64,000 bases of DNA from Bifidobacterium merycicum DSM 6492 (lineage in GTDB: Bacteria > Actinomycetota > Actinomycetes > Actinomycetales > Bifidobacteriaceae), in NCBI RefSeq assembly GCF_900129045.1, contig NZ_FQTX01000004.1, positions 115,511 to 179,510 on the forward strand, read 5' to 3'. Below, piece by piece: positions 54,201 to 64,000 of the stretch (position 1 is its first letter; every line of letters begins with the position of its first letter). The position numbers and the translations under genes were made by a program. A model generated the notes under the pieces. That model did not search any database. It was not told where the DNA came from and saw nothing but the letters and a program-made list of their open reading frames with translations.

Positions 54201-55397
54201 ATGAAACGCAAATTTGCCGGAAAGGCCGCGGCGCTAGGCATGGCCGCGGCCATGATGTTGTCGTTGACGGCATGTTCCGGCGGCAACATGTACGCGACAA
54301 GCGAAGACAGCATGAAACTGTCCGATAACGACGTCATCACGTTGGGATCGGTCACCACCAATTCCGGCGCAGCCGCCGCATACGGCGAAGCCGAAGTCAG
54401 TGGATTCAAACTGGCGGTCAGCGAAATCAACGCGGCCGGCGGCATCTTCGGCAAGAAAATAGAACTCAAATCCATGGACGACAAAGGCGACGTGATCGAA
54501 GCGTCCAACGCCTTCAACCGCCTCGCCGGCGAAAAGAAAGTCATCGGCATCCTCGGCCCCACCATCTCGTCCACCACGGGCGCGGTGGCGCCGCTGGCCG
54601 ATCAGAACCAGCTGCCGTCCATCGCCCCCGCCGCCACATCGGACTCCATCGAAACGGGCGGATACCTGTTCCGCACCTGCTTCAAGGACTCCTATCAGGG
54701 TGAGATCGCGGCCAAGTTCGCCGCCGAGGAATTGAAGGTCAAGAAGGTCGCCGTACTGTACGGCACCGGCGACCCGTACTCCTCCGGCGTGGGCAAAGCC
54801 TTCGTGAACGCCGCCAAGAAAGCCGGACTGGACGTGGTGGCCGAAGAGAACTCCTCCAGCGCCGACGACACCGAATACTCATCCCAGCTGCAGAAAGTGC
54901 AGGCGGCGGGCGCGGAATTCCTGTACGCGCCGTACTACTACTCCGCAGCCGGTCCGTACATCATCCCGCAGGCCCGTTCCGTCGGCTACGACGGGTACAT
55001 CATGGGCCCCGACGGCTACGACGGCCTGCAGATCACCGGTGCCAAATCGCGTTACAACAAGGTGCTGTACACCACGCACTATTCGCCCGACGACACCTCC
55101 AACAAGAAGGTGCAGAAGTTCATCAAGTCGTACAGGAAGGCCAACAATAACGCCATGCCGAACACGTTCACCGCGTTGGGCTACGACTCCGTCTACATGT
55201 TCAAGCAGGCCATCGAAAAAGCCGGCCCCAACGCCAGCCGAGCGGACATCCGCAAAGCCATCAGCGGCATGAGCTTCTCCGGCGTCACCGGTAAATTCAC
55301 CCTCGACTCACACGGCTCCCCGAAGAAATCCGTCATCGTGCTCGAAATGAAGAACGGCGAACCCACCTATCGCAGCACCATCGAACCGGCCAAGTGA
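54201..55397 (+). CDS. livJ: Branched-chain amino acid ABC transporter, binding lipoprotein
   Basis: 398 aa from ATG 54201 with AGAGAGGAAGAACG upstream. Lipoprotein signal ending MLSLTACSGG (Cys25). Peripla_BP_6-type ligand domain: VSGFKLAVSEINAAGGIFGK, KVIGILGPTISSTTGAVAPL, LPSIAPAATSDSIETGGYLF, RTCFKDSYQGEIAAKF. First gene of a complete five-gene importer transcribed as one unit. Confidence 0.92.
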   Translation: MKRKFAGKAAALGMAAAMMLSLTACSGGNMYATSEDSMKLSDNDVITLGSVTTNSGAAAAYGEAEVSGFKLAVSEINAAGGIFGKKIELKSMDDKGDVIEASNAFNRLAGEKKVIGILGPTISSTTGAVAPLADQNQLPSIAPAATSDSIETGGYLFRTCFKDSYQGEIAAKFAAEELKVKKVAVLYGTGDPYSSGVGKAFVNAAKKAGLDVVAEENSSSADDTEYSSQLQKVQAAGAEFLYAPYYYSAAGPYIIPQARSVGYDGYIMGPDGYDGLQITGAKSRYNKVLYTTHYSPDDTSNKKVQKFIKSYRKANNNAMPNTFTALGYDSVYMFKQAIEKAGPNASRADIRKAISGMSFSGVTGKFTLDSHGSPKKSVIVLEMKNGEPTYRSTIEPAK

Positions 55398-55454
55398 ACC
55401 GCCGGTCCTCAACACCCGTAACAGCAACGAATCAACCTCTATAAGAAGGGGGGA

Positions 55455-56384
55455 ATGATGAGCAATCAGGTCATAATGTTTATCAGTCAGATCTTCAACG
55501 GTCTGAAAATCGGCAGCGTGTACTCCCTCGTGGCTCTGGGATACACCATGGTGTACGGCATCATTCGTCTGATCAACTTCGCGCACGGCGACTTCATCAT
55601 GGTCGGCGCTTACGTGCTCATGCTTACCATTCCAGCAATCATCGCCTGCGGCATGCCCGCATGGCTCTCCGTGATCCCGGCGATCCTCGTGTGCGTCGCG
55701 GTCGGCGTCATCGTGGAAAAGGCCGCATACAAGCCGGTCCGCGAAAAAGGCAACAACATGACCGCCCTGATTACCGCCATCGCCATGAGCCTGCTGCTTG
55801 AAAACGGCTCCCAAGCCATTTTCGGCGCCGACTACCAGACCATTCCCACGATCATCCAGATCCCGTCCATCGCCATCGGCGACCTCAAAATCGACGGCGC
55901 GACGATCGTGACCGTGCTGCTCGGCATCATCATCATGATCGCGCTGCAGCTGTTCGTCTCCCGCACCAAGCAAGGCAAAGCCATGCGTGCGGTTTCAGAG
56001 GATAAGGAAGCCTCCATCCTCATGGGCATCAACGTGAACTCCACAATCACCCTGACCTTTGCCATCGGCTCCGGTCTGGCCGCGGTCGCCTCGCTCATGT
56101 ATTGCATCTCCTACCCGCAGGTGTCTCCGATGATGGGTGCCATGCTGGGTCTGAAAGCCTTCGTGGCGGCAGTGCTCGGTGGTATCGGCTCCATCCCCGG
56201 CGCCATGGCCGGTGGTCTGGTAATCGGCGTGGTCGAAAGCCTCACCAAGGCCTACATCGGCACCATCACCGGAGGCGTCATTACCTCCGCATTCGCGGAC
56301 GCCATCGTGTTCGGCATTCTCATCATCGTGCTGCTGGTCAAGCCGTCCGGCCTGATGGGCGAACCGGAAAGCGAAAAGGTGTGA
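55455..56384 (+). CDS. livH: Branched-chain amino acid ABC transporter permease
   Basis: 309 aa, AAGAAGGGGGGA before ATG 55455. About eight membrane segments; GLKIGSVYSLVALGYTMVYG and INFAHGDFIMVGAY are LivH hallmarks, and MRAVSEDKEASILMGINVNS is the ATPase-coupling loop. Partner of LivM. Confidence 0.93.
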   Translation: MMSNQVIMFISQIFNGLKIGSVYSLVALGYTMVYGIIRLINFAHGDFIMVGAYVLMLTIPAIIACGMPAWLSVIPAILVCVAVGVIVEKAAYKPVREKGNNMTALITAIAMSLLLENGSQAIFGADYQTIPTIIQIPSIAIGDLKIDGATIVTVLLGIIIMIALQLFVSRTKQGKAMRAVSEDKEASILMGINVNSTITLTFAIGSGLAAVASLMYCISYPQVSPMMGAMLGLKAFVAAVLGGIGSIPGAMAGGLVIGVVESLTKAYIGTITGGVITSAFADAIVFGILIIVLLVKPSGLMGEPESEKV

Positions 56385-56388
56385 TCCC

Positions 56389-57456
56389 ATGAAGAAATCA
56401 ATGCTTTCCATCAAGCAGTCCTACATCGTCTGCGTCATCGGCATCGTCGTACTCTTCGGCATCCTCATGGGCGTGTGCGAAACCGGCATGGTCTCGCTGT
56501 ATGTCAAAGGCATCATCATGACCTGCTGTATCGCGGTCATCATGACCACCTCCCTGAACCTCACCATCGGCGTGCTCGGCCAATTGACCTTGGGTTGCTG
56601 CGGATTCGAAGCCATCGGCGCATACTCCGCGGCACTGCTCAGCAAACTGCTCATCGCCAACGGCGTCGTCATGAACGACACCCTGCGATTCCTGCTTGTC
56701 ACCGTCGCCGGCGGCCTGGTCGCCTGCGTATTCGGCGTGCTCATCGGCATCCCCGCCCTGCGCCTGCACGGTGACTACCTCGCCATCATCACGCTCGGCT
56801 TCGGCGAAATCATCCGAGTCGTCATCCAGAACCTCAAGATCGCCGGCGGCGAAGGTCTTGATAAAGGCCAGCAAGGCCAGGCGCTGATCGGCATCGACCG
56901 TCTCGCCAACCTGTACGTGGTCTTCTGGATCACCGTCATCACCGTGGTGCTGCTGTTCATGTTCGCGCGTTCCCGTTACGGCCGTGCCGTCAAAGCCATC
57001 CGCGACGACGAGATCGCCGCAGGCGCATCCGGCATCAACATCACCTACATGAAGGTGCTCGTCTTCGCCATCTCCGCGTTCTTCGCGGGCATCGCGGGCG
57101 GCATCTTCGCGCAGTACATCGGCGCCCTCACCCCGAGCATGGCCGGATGGCTGCAGTCCATCAACTACGTGATCATGGTGGTGTTCGGCGGCATGGGTTC
57201 GCTGACCGGTTCCATCGTCTCCGCCGTCGGTCTGACGATCCTGCCGGAACTGTTGCGCGCATTCTCCGACTACCGCATGCTCGTCTACTCGGTGGTGCTC
57301 GTGCTCATCATGATCTTCCGCCCGCAAGGCATCTTCGGCAATTGGGAGTTCTCGCTGCCGAAGGCGATCAACCGCATCTTCTATCCGAAGGGCAAGAAGG
57401 GCGCCAAGGCCGACACCACGGAAACCGCCGAAGCCAAGGAGGCCAAGCATGAGTGA
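56389..57456 (+). CDS. livM: Branched-chain amino acid ABC transporter permease
   Basis: 355 aa, start four bases after livH. LTIGVLGQLTLGCCGFEAIG, ALRLHGDYLAIITLGFGEII and VKAIRDDEIAAGASGINITY (coupling loop) are LivM motifs. The charged C-terminal tail (KGKKGAKADTTETAEAKEAK) overlaps livG by eight bases. Confidence 0.93.
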   Translation: MKKSMLSIKQSYIVCVIGIVVLFGILMGVCETGMVSLYVKGIIMTCCIAVIMTTSLNLTIGVLGQLTLGCCGFEAIGAYSAALLSKLLIANGVVMNDTLRFLLVTVAGGLVACVFGVLIGIPALRLHGDYLAIITLGFGEIIRVVIQNLKIAGGEGLDKGQQGQALIGIDRLANLYVVFWITVITVVLLFMFARSRYGRAVKAIRDDEIAAGASGINITYMKVLVFAISAFFAGIAGGIFAQYIGALTPSMAGWLQSINYVIMVVFGGMGSLTGSIVSAVGLTILPELLRAFSDYRMLVYSVVLVLIMIFRPQGIFGNWEFSLPKAINRIFYPKGKKGAKADTTETAEAKEAKHE

Positions 57457-58243
57457 ACCGATCCTGAAAGCGGAGCATCTCGGCATCACCTTCGGTGGTC
57501 TGAAAGCCGTCTCCGATTTCAACATGACCATCAACAAGGGCGAACTCGTCGGCCTCATCGGCCCGAACGGCGCCGGCAAGACCACGGTGTTCAACCTGCT
57601 CACCGGCGTCTACCAGCCGACCGAAGGTGCGTTCTACCTGGACGGCAAGAAGATGAATGGCAAGAAAACCTATCAGGTCGTACGTGCCGGCATCGCCCGC
57701 ACCTTCCAGAACATTCGACTGTTCAAGCAGATGACCGTCGAAGAGAACGTGCTGGTCGCGTTTAACGAATCGTTCACCTACAAGATGGGCGGCGCGATCT
57801 TCCGCACGCCGCGCTTCTGGAAGCAGGAGAACGACATGCACGCCAAGGCCATCGACCTGCTGCACATCTTCGGCCTCGAAGGATTGGCGAACACCGAGGC
57901 GGCGAACCTGCCGTACGGCGCCCAGCGCAAGCTGGAAATCGCCCGTGCCCTCGCAACCGGCATGAAACTGCTCCTACTCGACGAGCCCGCAGCCGGCATG
58001 AACCCTACGGAAACCGAAGACCTGCTCAACTGCATCAACACGATCCGCGACCGCTTCGGTATCGCCATCCTGCTGATCGAACACGATATGAGTCTGGTCA
58101 TGAACGTCTGCCAGCGCATCCAGGTGCTCGACTACGGGCGGACCATCGCCTCCGGTCTGCCGGAGGAGATCGCCAACAATCCGCAGGTGATTTCCGCATA
58201 CCTTGGCGCCGACGACGACACCGAATCCGAGGAGGCAAACTGA
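57449..58243 (+). CDS. livG: Branched-chain amino acid ABC transporter ATPase
   Basis: 264 aa. Walker A GPNGAGKTT, signature-like LPYGAQRKLEIARALATGMK (LPYGAQ form typical for LivG), Walker B LLLLDEPAAGMNP, H-loop LIEHDMSLVM. Overlaps livM and meets livF at its last base. Confidence 0.95.
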   Translation: MSEPILKAEHLGITFGGLKAVSDFNMTINKGELVGLIGPNGAGKTTVFNLLTGVYQPTEGAFYLDGKKMNGKKTYQVVRAGIARTFQNIRLFKQMTVEENVLVAFNESFTYKMGGAIFRTPRFWKQENDMHAKAIDLLHIFGLEGLANTEAANLPYGAQRKLEIARALATGMKLLLLDEPAAGMNPTETEDLLNCINTIRDRFGIAILLIEHDMSLVMNVCQRIQVLDYGRTIASGLPEEIANNPQVISAYLGADDDTESEEAN

Positions 58244-58947
58244 TGCTCGACATTAAGAACCTGTGCGTATCCTACGGTGCGATCGACGCCGTCAGGAACA
58301 TCAGCCTGCATGTGGACGACGGTGAAATCGTCTCCCTGATCGGCGCGAACGGCGCCGGCAAAACCACCACCTTGCACACCATCACCGGCCTTATACCCGC
58401 GAAATCCGGCTCGGTTATGTTCAACGGCCACGATCTGCTCAACGAGCGCAACCATAAGATCGTGACCTACGGTATGGCTCACATCCCCGAAGGCAGGCAC
58501 GTGTTCACGCGCATGACCGTCCAGGAGAATCTGGAAATGGGCGCGTTCAGCCTCAAGGACGATGCGAAGATGAGCGACGATCTGGACATGGTGTTCGGGC
58601 TGTTTCCACGCCTGAAGGAGCGTCGCCGCCAGCTGGCCGGCACACTGTCCGGCGGCGAACAGCAGATGGTCGCCATGGGCCGTGCGTTGATGAGCCATCC
58701 GAACACCATCCTCATGGACGAGCCTTCGATGGGTCTGTCCCCGAAGCTGGTGAAGGAGATCTTCGCCATCATCCGGAAGCTGCATGACGAGGGCATCACC
58801 GTGCTGCTCGTCGAGCAGAACGCGAAGATGGCGCTGTCCATCGCCGACCGCGCCTACGTGCTGGAAACCGGTGTCATCACGATGGAAGGCGACGCCAAGG
58901 AACTGCTGCACGACGAGAAGGTGCGCAAGGCATACTTGGGCGCATAA
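58243..58947 (+). CDS. livF: Branched-chain amino acid ABC transporter ATPase
   Basis: 234 aa. Walker A GANGAGKTT, signature LSGGEQQMVAMGRALMS, Walker B TILMDEPSMGLSP, H-loop LVEQNAKMAL. MAHIPEGRHVFTRMTVQENL is typical LivF. Last gene of the importer, followed by a strong terminator. Confidence 0.95.
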   Translation: MLDIKNLCVSYGAIDAVRNISLHVDDGEIVSLIGANGAGKTTTLHTITGLIPAKSGSVMFNGHDLLNERNHKIVTYGMAHIPEGRHVFTRMTVQENLEMGAFSLKDDAKMSDDLDMVFGLFPRLKERRRQLAGTLSGGEQQMVAMGRALMSHPNTILMDEPSMGLSPKLVKEIFAIIRKLHDEGITVLLVEQNAKMALSIADRAYVLETGVITMEGDAKELLHDEKVRKAYLGA

Positions 58948-58975
58948 TCGTACGGTTTTCCGCGTAATTCAACAA

Positions 58976-59046
58976 AACCGCGTCCGTATCCGACCAAATC
59001 AAGCCGTTTTCGGCTTGGCCATGGTTGGGTGCGGACGCGGTTCGTG
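58976..59046 (+). terminator. liv operon terminator
   Basis: AACCGCGTCCG and CGGACGCGGTT pair, enclosing a second stem AAGCCG-TTTT-CGGCTT; TTCGTGTTTTT follows. Confidence 0.75.
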
Positions 59047-59213
59047 TTTTTGCGTCGGATTTCTTGTGTTCACTGGTGACTCGGGTGTCTCTCGTGTTCG
59101 CCGGTGTGGCCGGGAATCGTGCCTGTGTCCGACGCGCTCCGGGCCGCTCTGGCCGAGTCTTTACGGTCGGCCGCAGACACGATTCCCTAAGTTTTGCGGA
59201 AAAGAATCAGGGG

Positions 59214-59870
59214 TTATTGGGCGTAATCCTGCAGGGCTGCCGCGTCGTCGTCGGTGATTTCGCGGATCACACGTGCGGGATTGCCCACGGCCACGGAATT
59301 GGCGGGAATGTCCTTGGTGACCACGGCACCCGCGCCGATCACACAGCCGTCTCCGATCGTCACGCCGCCAAGTACGGTCACATTGCCACCGAACCAGCAG
59401 TTCGAACCGATTGTGATCGGGCGTCCGTACTCGTAGTCGTAGTAGGAGCCATCCTCCGCGCGTCTGACGTTGCGATCCTGCCAGCGGATCGGATGCATGG
59501 GAGGCAACAACGAGACGTTCGGTCCGAACAGCACATCATCGCCGATGGTCACAGGCACGCAGTCAAGACAGGTGAAATTGAAGTTCATGAACACGCGTTC
59601 GCCGATCGTGGTGTGGCAACCGTAGTCGAAGAACACCGGTCCCATCACGTCGAGATGTTCGCCGTGGCCGGGCAGCAGCTCGTCGAGGATGGCGTTCCTT
59701 TCGGCGGTGGCGCCGCGCGGCAACGCGTTGAATTTGTTGCACAGGTCGGCGGATCGTTCGAGCAGGGCGTTCAGTTCTGGATCGCCGGAACGGTACAGTT
59801 TGCCGTCCAGCATCTCCTCGTGCTCGCTGCGGCGTGGCATGCGCAATTCGACCGGGGGCAACGATGTCAT
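59214..59870 (-). CDS. Hexapeptide-repeat O-acetyltransferase (maltose acetyltransferase type)
   Basis: 218 aa from ATG 59870 with AAAGGAGCCCACC upstream; the frame is open far upstream but that extension lies over sua5 and is not real. N-terminal Mac domain (EEMLDGKLYRSGDPELNALL) and left-handed beta-helix: FFDYGCHTTIGERVFMNFNF, ITIGSNCWFGGNVTVLGGVT, IGDGCVIGAGAVVTKDIPAN. Catalytic His lies in PPMHPIRW. It transfers acetyl from acetyl-CoA to a sugar hydroxyl. The C-terminal half is the intact counterpart of the truncated domain at 21860-22372. Confidence 0.9.
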   Translation of the reverse strand: MTSLPPVELRMPRRSEHEEMLDGKLYRSGDPELNALLERSADLCNKFNALPRGATAERNAILDELLPGHGEHLDVMGPVFFDYGCHTTIGERVFMNFNFTCLDCVPVTIGDDVLFGPNVSLLPPMHPIRWQDRNVRRAEDGSYYDYEYGRPITIGSNCWFGGNVTVLGGVTIGDGCVIGAGAVVTKDIPANSVAVGNPARVIREITDDDAAALQDYAQ

Positions 59871-60107
59871 GGTGGGCTCCTTTGACGTGGGGGATTGTGT
59901 GTCGCCGCGATGCGCGGCATTCCACAAGTATAGGAAATCCACGCCGTCGAACGCATCGCGGAAAGGGGGTATTTTCGGGGGCTTTGGCTGGGGAGTCGGA
60001 CATCGTTTCAACGTGGGTCGGCTCGTTGTACCTCGCCGTCTCGGTTTGCGCCAATCGTCGCTTAGTGGTGCAATGGAAAGGTTGTACCAACGATTAAGGG
60101 AGGTGTC

Positions 60108-60767
60108 ATGAGCGAGGTTCGCGCTATTACCGACGAGTCCCTGGCCCAGGCCGCGGCGATTGTCCGCGACGGTGGTGTGATTGTCATTCCTACCGATACG
60201 GTGTACGGAGTCGCCTGTGATCCGCGCAACGCCGAAGCCATCCGGCGGATATACCAGGCCAAGCATCGTCCGCAGTTCAAAGCATTGCAGGTGTTGCTCG
60301 CATCCGTAGACGACATCGATGCGCTCGGTCTTGAACTTCCCGCGCCCCTGAATCGTCTGGCCGCAGCCTTCATGCCCGGCGCATTCTCCCCGATCGCGGT
60401 GGCGCGTCCCGACTGCACGCTGGCCACGGTACGCAAATCGCCGACCGGAACCATGACCCAAGGCATCCGCATCCCCAATTCGACCGCAAGTCTGCGCATC
60501 CTGCGCGCCACCGGACCGTTGGCGGCATCGAGCGCGAACCGTTCCGGCAACGAAAGCGCGCAAACCGTTGAGGAAGCCATGGCCGCATTGGGCGATGGCG
60601 TCGACCTGTATCTTGATGGCGGCGCCACGCCGGGTCATGTCGCCAGCACCGTGGTTGAAGCCGATCCGCATGCGCGTGACGGCATCACCATCCTGCGTGA
60701 GGGCGTCATCAGCCAGAACACGGTCCGTCAGGCTCTTCACATCAACGGCGGAGGATTAGGCGCATGA
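60108..60767 (+). CDS. Threonylcarbamoyl-AMP synthase (Sua5/YciO/YrdC family)
   Basis: 219 aa, TTAAGGGAGGTGTC before ATG. VIVIPTDTVYGVACDPRNAE, RIYQAKHRPQFKALQVLLAS, FMPGAFSPIAVARPD, IRIPNSTASLRIL and GPLAASSANRSGNESAQTVE match YrdC/Sua5. It makes threonylcarbamoyl-AMP for the t6A37 modification of ANN-reading tRNAs. Stop overlaps the next start (ATGA). Confidence 0.93.
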   Translation: MSEVRAITDESLAQAAAIVRDGGVIVIPTDTVYGVACDPRNAEAIRRIYQAKHRPQFKALQVLLASVDDIDALGLELPAPLNRLAAAFMPGAFSPIAVARPDCTLATVRKSPTGTMTQGIRIPNSTASLRILRATGPLAASSANRSGNESAQTVEEAMAALGDGVDLYLDGGATPGHVASTVVEADPHARDGITILREGVISQNTVRQALHINGGGLGA

Positions 60768-61891
60768 GGATCTACCTGTTCATCGCGGCCGTGGCGGGCG
60801 GCGCCACCTACCTGTTGACGCCCCTGATCCGTCATCTGGCCATCAGGATCGGTGCCGTGGGCGAAGTACGTTCCCGAGACGTGCACACCATTCCGACACC
60901 GCGCATGGGCGGTCTGGCCATGATGCTCGGATTCGTCATCGCCATGCTGTTCGCGAGCAGGATTCCCTTCATCGAAGGCCTGTTCCACGAGAACCATCAG
61001 GCGTGGGTGGTGATGATCGGCGCGGTTCTCATCTGTCTGCTCGGCATGGCCGACGATCTATGGGATCTCGACTGGATGCTGAAAATGGCGGGACAGCTGC
61101 TTATTTCGGTATTCGTGGCGTGGGGTGGTCTGCAAATCATCTCGTTGCCGTTGGAATCATTGGTGACCGCGTCGCCGAGCCTGTCCATGGCCATCACGGC
61201 GTTCCTCATCGTGGCTTCGATCAATGCAGTCAACTTCGTCGACGGGCTTGACGGTCTGTCCTCGGGCATCGTCGCGATCGGCGGCATCGCCTTCGCCATC
61301 TACTCGTACGTGTTGGCACGCACTTCGCCGTCATATGCGTCGATGGCCACCCTGATCGATGTCGCACTGGTCGGCATCTGCATAGGCTTCATCATGCACA
61401 ACTGGCATCCGGCGAAGCTGTTCATGGGCGATTCCGGTTCCATGCTGCTCGGTTATCTCATCACCTGCGCGTCCATCGTGCTCACCGGTCATATCGATCC
61501 GGCATCCGTGCACACCAGCATCTACCTGCCGGTGTTCATGCCGATCCTGCTGCCGGTATTGGTGCTGTTCCTGCCCGTGCTCGACATGTGTCTGGCCATC
61601 GTGCGGCGTCTGAGCAAAGGGCAGTCGCCGATGCATCCCGATCGCATGCACCTGCATCACCGCATGCTGCGCATCGGGCATTCCGTCCAAGGCGCGGTGC
61701 TGATCCTGTGGGCGTGGGCGGCGTTGATTTCGTTCGGATCGTTGATGATCCTGTTCATTCCCGCATGGCTCGTGCTGGTGGGCATGGCCGTTGCGGCGGT
61801 GATTCTCACCATCATCACCATGTACCCGTATCTTCGTCATCGACTGGTCGAACTCCGCGCCGAAGATGCGCAGGAAGCCCGTCAACAGTAG
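60764..61891 (+). CDS. WecA/MraY-like undecaprenyl-phosphate glycosylphosphotransferase
   Basis: 375 aa, about eleven membrane helices. MraY-family motifs: DDLWDLDWMLKMAGQL (DDxxD), NFVDGLDGLSSG, FMGDSGSMLLGY, and the cytoplasmic HPDRMHLHHRMLRIGHS loop with clustered His. RDVHTIPTPRMGGLAMMLGF at the N-terminus is also typical. It transfers a sugar-1-phosphate (usually GlcNAc-1-P) to undecaprenyl phosphate for wall glycopolymer synthesis. It overlaps sua5. Confidence 0.93.
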   Translation: MRIYLFIAAVAGGATYLLTPLIRHLAIRIGAVGEVRSRDVHTIPTPRMGGLAMMLGFVIAMLFASRIPFIEGLFHENHQAWVVMIGAVLICLLGMADDLWDLDWMLKMAGQLLISVFVAWGGLQIISLPLESLVTASPSLSMAITAFLIVASINAVNFVDGLDGLSSGIVAIGGIAFAIYSYVLARTSPSYASMATLIDVALVGICIGFIMHNWHPAKLFMGDSGSMLLGYLITCASIVLTGHIDPASVHTSIYLPVFMPILLPVLVLFLPVLDMCLAIVRRLSKGQSPMHPDRMHLHHRMLRIGHSVQGAVLILWAWAALISFGSLMILFIPAWLVLVGMAVAAVILTIITMYPYLRHRLVELRAEDAQEARQQ

Positions 61892-61925
61892 CGGTGTCCA
61901 AAAGCGCCCGCGATGTGTCCGATAA

Positions 61926-63506
<1,581 letters not shown>

Positions 63507-63549
63507 TGAATGATGCCCGTTGACCGGTTTCCGGTCGGGCGCTGTTCCG

Positions 63550-63579
63550 AAGGCCGTTCCCCGATAGGGGAGCGGCCTT
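63550..63579 (+). terminator. guaB terminator
   Basis: AAGGCCGTTCCCC and GGGGAGCGGCCTT with one T-G wobble, followed by TCTTGTTTT. Confidence 0.8.
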
Positions 63580-63882
63580 TCTTGTTTTCGTGTTGCTTTG
63601 CTGTCATCCGTTTAGGAATGTGCTGTTGATGATGGGATTGGTGGTTGTGCGGAGCTGGTGGTTGTGCGGGGCGAATCGTCTTCGCACAGCGTTTCATGTT
63701 CCAGAACGGGTATCCGACGGTGTTCACCCGTCGCGACACGCCGTGTTCTGGTGTTTTGTGTCGGGTTCCGGGGGGTGTTGGTTCCCGTTTCGTCCCGGTT
63801 CCCGGGGTTTCGGGCTTGTTTTCGACACGCCGGTGGATGTGTTTGTTTGCAGGGGTTTTGGGGTGTTCGTGTGGGGGTGGGT

Positions 63883-64000
63883 TTGCGTGTGGGCCGGGGT
63901 TGGTGTAAGTTTTTCTCTTGCTGCTCGGCACGGGGTGCTTCCCCTTGGGGCTGGTGCTTCCGGTCCGGTGCGGTGGTGGTTTGAGAACTCAAGAGCGTGT
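63883..64000 (+). promoter_or_regulatory. Probable rRNA operon promoter/leader
   Basis: TTGCGT at 63883 with TAAGTT at 63906 (17-bp spacer), then a GC-rich stem (CACGGGGTGCTTCCCC) and, at the window end, TTTGAGAACTCAAGAGCGTG. This last motif is typical of the sequence just before 16S rRNA in bifidobacteria. Between 63580 and 63880 there is no recognised gene. Confidence 0.5.

Noticed and set aside
59871..60740. N-terminal extension of the acetyltransferase frame
   Set aside because: Lies antisense to sua5; the ATG at 59870 has a strong ribosome site and gives a complete family-length protein.

Overview
The window reads as chromosomal DNA of a Bifidobacterium, or a very close actinobacterium. 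The grounds are high GC and actinobacterial codon use, a bifidobacterial-type xylose/arabinoxylan locus (xylA, xylB, GH43 enzymes, sugar ABC importer, LacI and ROK regulators), an rpmE-prfA-prmC ... sua5-wecA block, and a tRNA-Ile with a UAU anticodon. The species cannot be fixed from sequence inspection alone.

Layout. 1-0.77 kb: 3'-truncated AlbA_2-type protein (minus). 0.9-2.4 kb: amidohydrolase. 2.4-3.0 kb: non-coding stretch with a ~190-bp imperfect palindrome. 3.0-4.3 kb: O-acetylhomoserine sulfhydrylase. 4.5-25.5 kb: xylan/xylose region: xylA, a GH43, a LacI regulator, a solute-binding protein plus two permeases, a second GH43, a sialate O-acetylesterase-type (probably acetyl-xylan) esterase, an esterase/acetyltransferase remnant, xylB and a ROK regulator. 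The esterase gene is split by a ~5.36-kb low-GC mobile segment (about 15445-20807). It carries an intact tet(W) with its leader peptide and attenuator, flanked by damaged pieces of Firmicutes-type mobile elements: serine-recombinase tail, mobC, HTH gene, sigma factor, methyltransferase. Both esterase halves can be rejoined in frame across the insertion.

25.6-32.0 kb: a putative exopolysaccharide cluster. A membrane GGDEF/EAL-like protein (broken by a frameshift in an A6 run, both catalytic motifs degenerate) follows a secreted GH18-like hydrolase with a chitin-binding tail. Both are divergent from a BcsA-like processive GT2. 32.6-36.6 kb: a large cell-surface protein broken by a dinucleotide frameshift, and an atypical ROK protein. 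36.6-38.9 kb: a small secreted cysteine-containing peptide divergent from a NarL-type two-component system. 39.0-43.4 kb: TetR regulator, esterase, and a GH94 cellobiose-phosphorylase-like pseudogene with two lesions. 43.5 kb: tRNA-Ile(UAU), then a frameshifted DUF2335 gene.

44.5-51.2 kb: a compact unit of PucR regulator, nitrilase-family amidase, APC permease, GABA-type aminotransferase and 4-hydroxybutyrate dehydrogenase-like enzyme. This looks like uptake and conversion of GABA (or a related omega-amino compound) to 4-hydroxybutyrate. 51.5-63.5 kb: rpmE, prfA, prmC, then a complete branched-chain amino-acid ABC importer (livJHMGF) and an O-acetyltransferase, then sua5, a WecA/MraY-like transferase and guaB. 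The last 0.5 kb looks like the leader of an rRNA operon lying just outside the window.

Four genes carry single-site frame lesions, most in short homopolymers. They are reported as seen; sequencing error, true decay or phase variation cannot be told apart here.
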